Positions 59,652-64,000 of a DNA stretch of 64,000 nt are shown here, one piece after another. Source of the DNA: Streptomyces tanashiensis (lineage in GTDB: Bacteria; Actinomycetota; Actinomycetes; Streptomycetales; Streptomycetaceae); the NCBI RefSeq assembly GCF_014648895.1, contig NZ_BMRZ01000002.1:310001-374000 (forward strand), written 5' to 3'. A model generated the notes under the pieces. That model was not told where the DNA came from. It did no database searches and worked only from the letters and a program-made list of their open reading frames with translations. Position 1 is the stretch's first letter, and the number at the start of each line of letters is the position of its first letter. A program made the translations under genes and the position numbers.

Positions 59652-60842
59652 CTAGGCGGCGGCCGTGGGACGGGCCGCGACGGGCGCCGCGACCAGTCGC
59701 CGCCGACGCCCCGGCGCGCCGAAGGTCGGGTGGCCGACGCTCCACGCGGCCGACCGGACGATGCCCGACTTGAGTCGCGCGGCGGCCCGGCCGCCCAGGT
59801 ACCAGGACTTCGACCGGGCTTGCCCGTCCACCATCTGGAAGATGGCGTCCCGGCGGCCGAGGCTGATGTGGTTGCCGTAGTACTTCATGCCGACCTCAGG
59901 GAGCTTGGCGCCCGTCAGGCGGGCGACGATCGCACCGGTCGCCTGCATGGCGGTGAAACCGGCCGAGGCGCAGGACATCGGCAGCGGGCGGCCGTTCTCG
60001 CCGATCACGTGGGCGCAGTCACCGGCCGCGTAGACGTCCGGGTGGGAGACCGAGCGCATGGTGCCGTCGACGACGATCTGGCCGGTCCCGGCGACCTCAA
60101 GGCCGCTCGCTGCCGCGAGGGGGTGCACGGCGAACCCCGCCGTCCACACCGTCACGTCGGCCGGGATGGACCTGCCGTCGGCGGCGACCGCCCCGGTCGG
60201 CCCGACGGCTTCGATGCCGGTGTGCTCGTGAACCGTGATGCCGAACCGGTCGCAGGCTCGCCGCAGGTGGCGGCGGGCCTGCGGGGAGAGCCACGCGCCC
60301 AGCTCACCGCGAGCGGCCAGCGCGATCGACAGGTCCGGCCGGGACTCCGCGAACTCGGTGGCGGTCTCGATGCCGGTGAGCCCCTCGCCGACGACCAGGA
60401 CGGTGCCGCCCTCGCCCAGGCCCGCGAGACGCTCGCGCAGGCGCAGCGCCGAGGACGGGCCGGCCACGTCGAAGGCGTGCTCGGCCACGCCGGGGACGGC
60501 ATGACGGGCCACGGAGCTTCCGAGCGTGTAGAGGAGCGTGTCGTACCCGAGCTCGTCGTCACCGTCGTCGCCGGTCACGGCGACCGTCCCGCGCTCCGGG
60601 TCGACGCCGGTGACGCGCGCCAGGCGCAGCCGTACGCCGCTGCCGGCGAAGACGTCGGCGAGCCGGCGGACCGCGAGGTCCTGACCGCTCGCGAGCTGGT
60701 GGAGCCGCATCCGCTCGACGAACTCGGGCAGGGCGTTCACGACGGTGATCTCGACGTCGAGGGGAGAGAGCCGACGGGCCAGGGTTCCGGCGGCGAAGGC
60801 CCCGGCGTATCCGGCGCCGAGTACGACGATACGGTGCTTCAT
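59652..60842 (-). CDS. FAD-dependent NAD(P)H oxidoreductase (NDH-2-like)
   Basis: 396 residues starting MKHRIVVLGAGYAGAFAAGT, the FAD Rossmann motif. The second nucleotide motif is GGTVLVVGEGLTGIETATEF, and the C-terminal FAD contact is SHPDVYAAGDCAHV. The pattern is of type II NADH dehydrogenase / CoA-disulfide-like reductases. It lacks an obvious membrane anchor. It is the first gene of the operon with the ECF41 sigma factor; ECF41 genes are typically next to an oxidoreductase, carboxymuconolactone decarboxylase or epimerase. Confidence 0.88.
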   Translation of the reverse strand: MKHRIVVLGAGYAGAFAAGTLARRLSPLDVEITVVNALPEFVERMRLHQLASGQDLAVRRLADVFAGSGVRLRLARVTGVDPERGTVAVTGDDGDDELGYDTLLYTLGSSVARHAVPGVAEHAFDVAGPSSALRLRERLAGLGEGGTVLVVGEGLTGIETATEFAESRPDLSIALAARGELGAWLSPQARRHLRRACDRFGITVHEHTGIEAVGPTGAVAADGRSIPADVTVWTAGFAVHPLAAASGLEVAGTGQIVVDGTMRSVSHPDVYAAGDCAHVIGENGRPLPMSCASAGFTAMQATGAIVARLTGAKLPEVGMKYYGNHISLGRRDAIFQMVDGQARSKSWYLGGRAAARLKSGIVRSAAWSVGHPTFGAPGRRRRLVAAPVAARPTAAA

Positions 60843-61117
60843 CTCGTTGCTCCTGTCTCGTTCACGTGCACCCTGAACGAGACAGCGGCCCGATCCCTGA
60901 CAGGATCTCCCTGTGACCTGGGTCACCGGGCGAAGAGGTCGGACGGCGCGGCTCATGGGTCGCGCTGCGGACGCGGTGCCGCAGCGGGGCGCGGTGCGAT
61001 CCGCCGACGCCGGCTCGTATCCCCTGTTCGGCGCAGTTCCGATGGCCCGGATCACCGGCCGGCCGGAGGGTGATGGGGAGGGCCGTCCACCACCCCCAGC
61101 CCACGAGGACCGTGCCG

Positions 61118-62935
61118 ATGCACCGCTACCCGCCCATCGCCGACCACGGACTCATCGGAGACCTGCAGACGTGCGCGCTGGTGTCCGCCGAAGGCGTGGT
61201 GGACTGGTTCTGCTCGCCCCGCTTCGACTCACCGAGCATCTTCGGCAGGCTGCTGGACCACCAGCGCGGCGGCCACTTCTCGATCACCGTCGACACGCCG
61301 GGCACGACGGTACGTCAGCTGTACCTGGCCGACAGCGCGGTGCTCCTCACCCGCTTCCTCACCCCCGACGGGGTCGGCGAGGTGGCCGACTTCATGCCGC
61401 TCGCCGCCGACCCGACGGTGGCCTCCGACCGGCACACCCTGATCCGGGTCCTGCGGGTGGTGCGCGGCACGGTCCGCTTCACCGTGGAGTGCCGGCCGCG
61501 CTTCGACTACGGCCGGGAACGGCACGGACTGGTCCTCGACGGCACCACCGCGCATTTCACGGGCGCCACGGCCACCACGCACCTCCAGGTCCTCGGCGCC
61601 GTCGAGCTGCGGCGCGACGGCGACGACGTCCACGCCGAGGTCGTCCTGACCGCCGGTCAGCGCGCCGCCGCCGTACTGACCCTGGACGCGCCCGGTGCCC
61701 CGCCGCCCCCGCCGGCGGACGAGGCGAGTCTGCGCGCCGAATTCGACAAGGTCCGCTCCTTCTGGCACGAATGGATCGGCCGCTGCCGCTACCGGGGCCG
61801 CTGGCAGCAGCAGGTCAACCGCTCGGCGATCACGCTGAAGCTCCTCACGTACGCCCCGAGCGGCGCACCGGTCGCCGCGGCCACCATGGGCCTGCCCGAG
61901 CAGGTCGGCGGCGAACGCAACTGGGACTACCGCTACACCTGGATCCGGGACGCCTCGCTGTCGGTCCGCGCCATGGTCGATCTGGGGTTCACCGAGGAGG
62001 CGGACGCCTTCCGCCGCTGGCTCGGCGCGCGGCTCCGGGCCGGTGGCACGGTCAGCGGCGAGCCGTTGCAGATCATGTACCGGGTGGACGGCGACCCGCA
62101 CCTGCACGAGGAGGTACTGGACCATCTGGAGGGCTGGCGCGGCTCGGCCCCGGTCCGCGCCGGCAACGGCGCCGCCGACCAGCTCCAGCTCGACATCTAC
62201 GGCGAGGCCGTCTTCGCCTTCGCGCAGGCGCGCGACCTGGCCCAGATGGCGGGCTACGACGGCTGGCTGCGCTTCGCCGCCACGGTGGACTGGCTGTGCG
62301 ACAACTGGGACCGCCCCGACGAGGGGATCTGGGAGACGCGCGGCGGCCGCCAGGACTTCACGTACAGCCGGATGATGTGCTGGGTCGCCTTCGACCGCGC
62401 GGTACGGATGGCCGTCGGGCTCAGCCGCCCCGCCGACCTGGCCCGCTGGACCGCCGCCCGGGACGCGGTGCTGCACCAGGTGATGGAACACGGCTGGTCC
62501 ACCGAGCGGCGGGCCTTCGTGCAGCACTACGGAAGCGAGGTGCTGGACGCGTCACTGCTCCTGATGCCGATCTCGGGCTTCATCGCTCCGCGCGACCCGC
62601 GCTGGCTGTCCACCCTGGACGCGATGGACAGCGAACTGGTCTCCGACAGTCTGGTCTACCGCTACGACCCGGCCGCCTCCCCCGACGGCCTGCGCGGCTC
62701 CGAGGGCACCTTCTCCCTGTGCAGCTTCCTGTACGTGGACGCCCTCGCCCGGGCCGGCCGCCTGGACCAGGCCCGGTACGCCTTCGACAAGATGCTCACC
62801 TACGCCAACCACGTCGGCCTGTTCGCGGAGGAGATCGGCCCGACCGGCGAACAACTGGGCAACTTCCCGCAGGCTTTCACCCACCTCGCCCTCATCACCG
62901 CGGCGATGACCCTCGACTCGGCCCTGGACCGCTGA
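61118..62935 (+). CDS. GH15 glucoamylase/trehalase-like glycoside hydrolase
   Basis: 605 residues, ATG preceded by GAGGACCG. N-terminal beta-sandwich (YPPIADHGLIGDLQTCALVS, VVDWFCSPRFDSPSIFGRLL) and an (alpha/alpha)6 barrel: NWDYRYTWIRDASLSVRAM, then the general acid region GEPLQIMYRVDGDPHLHEEV, RGGRQDFTYSRMMCWVAFDR, ASPDGLRGSEGTFSLCSFLY. This is the actinobacterial GH15 branch, several of which are trehalases; substrate (trehalose versus maltodextrin) is open. No signal peptide, so it acts inside the cell. Divergent from the flavoprotein operon. Confidence 0.88.
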   Translation: MHRYPPIADHGLIGDLQTCALVSAEGVVDWFCSPRFDSPSIFGRLLDHQRGGHFSITVDTPGTTVRQLYLADSAVLLTRFLTPDGVGEVADFMPLAADPTVASDRHTLIRVLRVVRGTVRFTVECRPRFDYGRERHGLVLDGTTAHFTGATATTHLQVLGAVELRRDGDDVHAEVVLTAGQRAAAVLTLDAPGAPPPPPADEASLRAEFDKVRSFWHEWIGRCRYRGRWQQQVNRSAITLKLLTYAPSGAPVAAATMGLPEQVGGERNWDYRYTWIRDASLSVRAMVDLGFTEEADAFRRWLGARLRAGGTVSGEPLQIMYRVDGDPHLHEEVLDHLEGWRGSAPVRAGNGAADQLQLDIYGEAVFAFAQARDLAQMAGYDGWLRFAATVDWLCDNWDRPDEGIWETRGGRQDFTYSRMMCWVAFDRAVRMAVGLSRPADLARWTAARDAVLHQVMEHGWSTERRAFVQHYGSEVLDASLLLMPISGFIAPRDPRWLSTLDAMDSELVSDSLVYRYDPAASPDGLRGSEGTFSLCSFLYVDALARAGRLDQARYAFDKMLTYANHVGLFAEEIGPTGEQLGNFPQAFTHLALITAAMTLDSALDR

Positions 62936-62980
62936 GCCCGTGGCACCGCCTCGGCGGGAGCAACAGAAGGAACCCGTTCC

Positions 62981-63769
62981 TCACCGGCCGAGGATCTGCG
63001 CGTTGGGTGCGAAGGACGTCCTCTCGTCCTGGTCGACCGGGTCGTCGAGGTCTGTGAAGTAGTACGACGACGTCGTGCCGGCCACCACGTCGAGGAGGAA
63101 CCGGCTGCACGAGGCCGCATGGGCCTCCCACAGAGGACCTCGCCCCTCGTTGAGGACGACCGTCCATTCCTCCGGCTCGACACCGGGCCGGACCAGCCAG
63201 TAGAGGACGTGTCCGGCACCCTCCACGTACCCCCAGGGCACCAGCCTGACATCACCCCGGAGCTGTGGAGGCCTGTCCTCGCCCGCTGCCCAGAGTTCGG
63301 CAAGGATCTCCTCGCGTTCCGCGGTCTGAGCCACCAGGTCGTACATCGCGTCCGGGCAGTCGGGCTCCAGCAGCCAGAGCGCACCTGCGAAGACTCCACC
63401 GCCGTACATCTCGACCAGCCGTTTGTAGTCGGCCGGCAGAGCGACGCCCAATGCCTCCTCCACGACGGCCCATTCAACGGTCCGACCTGGTGCGGGAGGA
63501 GGGCAGAGGCGCGTCAGCGGTTCCGTATGGCGCAGGCTTCGGGCCACACGGACGTCGCTCGGCAGAGCGCTCAGCCGGGGCGGAGTCCTCGTGGCATCCA
63601 GTACGACTGCGCGCATCCGGTCCCCGACCGCCGCACGGGGAGCCTCGGACCACCACGAGGGGTGCTTGGCCTGGTCGATGAAGCCTTCGTACGCGTCCGC
63701 CCGGACAACGATCCCCACGGAGGCCACGGCCGTGACGACCACGTCGAGTTCTTGATGGTCAGCAAGCAT
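62981..63769 (-). CDS. SUKH (SMI1/KNR4) family protein
   Basis: 262 residues starting MLADHQELDVVVTAVASVGI. The SUKH domain begins about 110 (EWAVVEEALGVALPADYKRL VEMYGGGVFAGALWLLEPDC) and contains the G-V-F and W-L-L positions of the family, followed by LVPWGYVEGAGHVLYWLVRP. SUKH proteins are frequent immunity proteins of polymorphic toxin systems; no toxin is adjacent here. The N-terminal 110 residues are not recognised. It is convergent with the GH15 gene and next to a tRNA. Confidence 0.78.
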   Translation of the reverse strand: MLADHQELDVVVTAVASVGIVVRADAYEGFIDQAKHPSWWSEAPRAAVGDRMRAVVLDATRTPPRLSALPSDVRVARSLRHTEPLTRLCPPPAPGRTVEWAVVEEALGVALPADYKRLVEMYGGGVFAGALWLLEPDCPDAMYDLVAQTAEREEILAELWAAGEDRPPQLRGDVRLVPWGYVEGAGHVLYWLVRPGVEPEEWTVVLNEGRGPLWEAHAASCSRFLLDVVAGTTSSYYFTDLDDPVDQDERTSFAPNAQILGR

Positions 63770-63870
63770 GACCTCCACTCTGCCCCATGCCGGCAGGGCG
63801 GCCTCACGGCCCGTCCAGGAAATCGATTGGCGCTCGGCTCCACCCTCGTGCCAAGCTGCAGGCACACCGA

Positions 63871-63944
63871 AGGGGTGTAGCTCAGATGGCCAGAGCGCCG
63901 GTCTCCAAAACCGGATGTCGCAGGTTCGACTCCTGTCACCCCTG
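63871..63944 (+). tRNA. tRNA-Trp(CCA), canonical
   Basis: Cloverleaf with acceptor AGGGGTG / CACCCCT, anticodon loop CTCCAAA (anticodon CCA, Trp), T-loop TTCGACT, discriminator G, and CCA encoded at 63945-63947. 74 bases. This is the normal Streptomyces form. No further feature fits in the last 50 bases of the window. Confidence 0.93.
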
Positions 63945-64000
63945 CCAAGGCGAGTCCCCGGTCCGTGTGTCCTTGCGACCTATGCGACCTACGCCCCGCG

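Noticed and set aside
63871..64000. An integrated element using the terminal tRNA-Trp as attachment site
   Set aside because: No integrase gene lies next to it and no repeat of the tRNA 3' end is visible within the window; the divergent tRNA at 41363 is too different to be an att copy.

Overview
The window is high-GC DNA with the codon bias, leader structure and gene families of a Streptomyces chromosome (or a very close relative). Marker families include a subtilisin-inhibitor (SSI) secreted protein, an ANTAR/PAS/PP2C phosphatase, several ECF sigma factors, a secreted Tap/Slp-type peptidase, a CsbD-like stress protein and a DUF4157 protein. It is mostly accessory chromosome: no ribosomal, replication or central biosynthetic operon is present, apart from a second enolase and two tRNA-Trp genes.

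Layout. 1-5.7 kb: the 3' end of a TIM-barrel-like protein, small hypotheticals, an alpha/beta hydrolase and a long alpha-solenoid protein that one base splits into two frames. 5.8-13.4 kb: secreted and envelope proteins (a small secreted protein, a pyroglutamyl-peptidase-like protein with Ser at the catalytic Cys, an SSI inhibitor with Gln at P1), an ECF sigma factor overlapping a membrane protein, a PIG-V-like mannosyltransferase, a DUF4157 protein and a truncated hemoglobin. 13.4-24.6 kb: signalling and metabolism (PP2C phosphatase, HAD phosphatase, stress proteins, divergent AraC/oxidoreductase and MerR/old-yellow-enzyme pairs, a YdcF-like protein, a Doc-like toxin-antitoxin pair). 24.9-28.9 kb: a GyrB-like protein with degenerate ATP-site residues, an XRE/DUF2975 operon with a palindromic promoter element, Cys-rich hypotheticals and a broken TPR gene. 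29-41.3 kb: a secreted lysyl-oxidase-like protein, an orphan solute-binding lipoprotein, an amidohydrolase, a LuxR regulator, a StyA-like monooxygenase, DUF2716/DUF2785 genes and a MarR/enolase pair with 13-bp operator repeats. 41.3-47.4 kb: a divergent tRNA-Trp, a secreted peptidase, then a mobile-element scar (an intact IS5-family copy and two transposase remnants). 47.5-49.4 kb: a methyltransferase and a NeuD/PglD-like acyltransferase.

49.5-58.7 kb is the most striking block. A divergent Nudix-like gene faces a run of three same-strand genes: a 1.5-kb-residue caspase-like/STAND ATPase/beta-propeller protein, an LCAT-type lipase, and a pentapeptide-repeat protein with a C-terminal membrane segment. 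The arrangement (sensor/switch NTPase with protease head, then two putative membrane-acting partners) resembles bacterial conflict or abortive-infection systems, but that function is inference. 58.7-64 kb: an ECF41-type sigma factor coupled to an NDH-2-like flavoprotein, a GH15 glucoamylase/trehalase-like protein, a SUKH (SMI1/KNR4) protein, and a canonical tRNA-Trp at the right edge.
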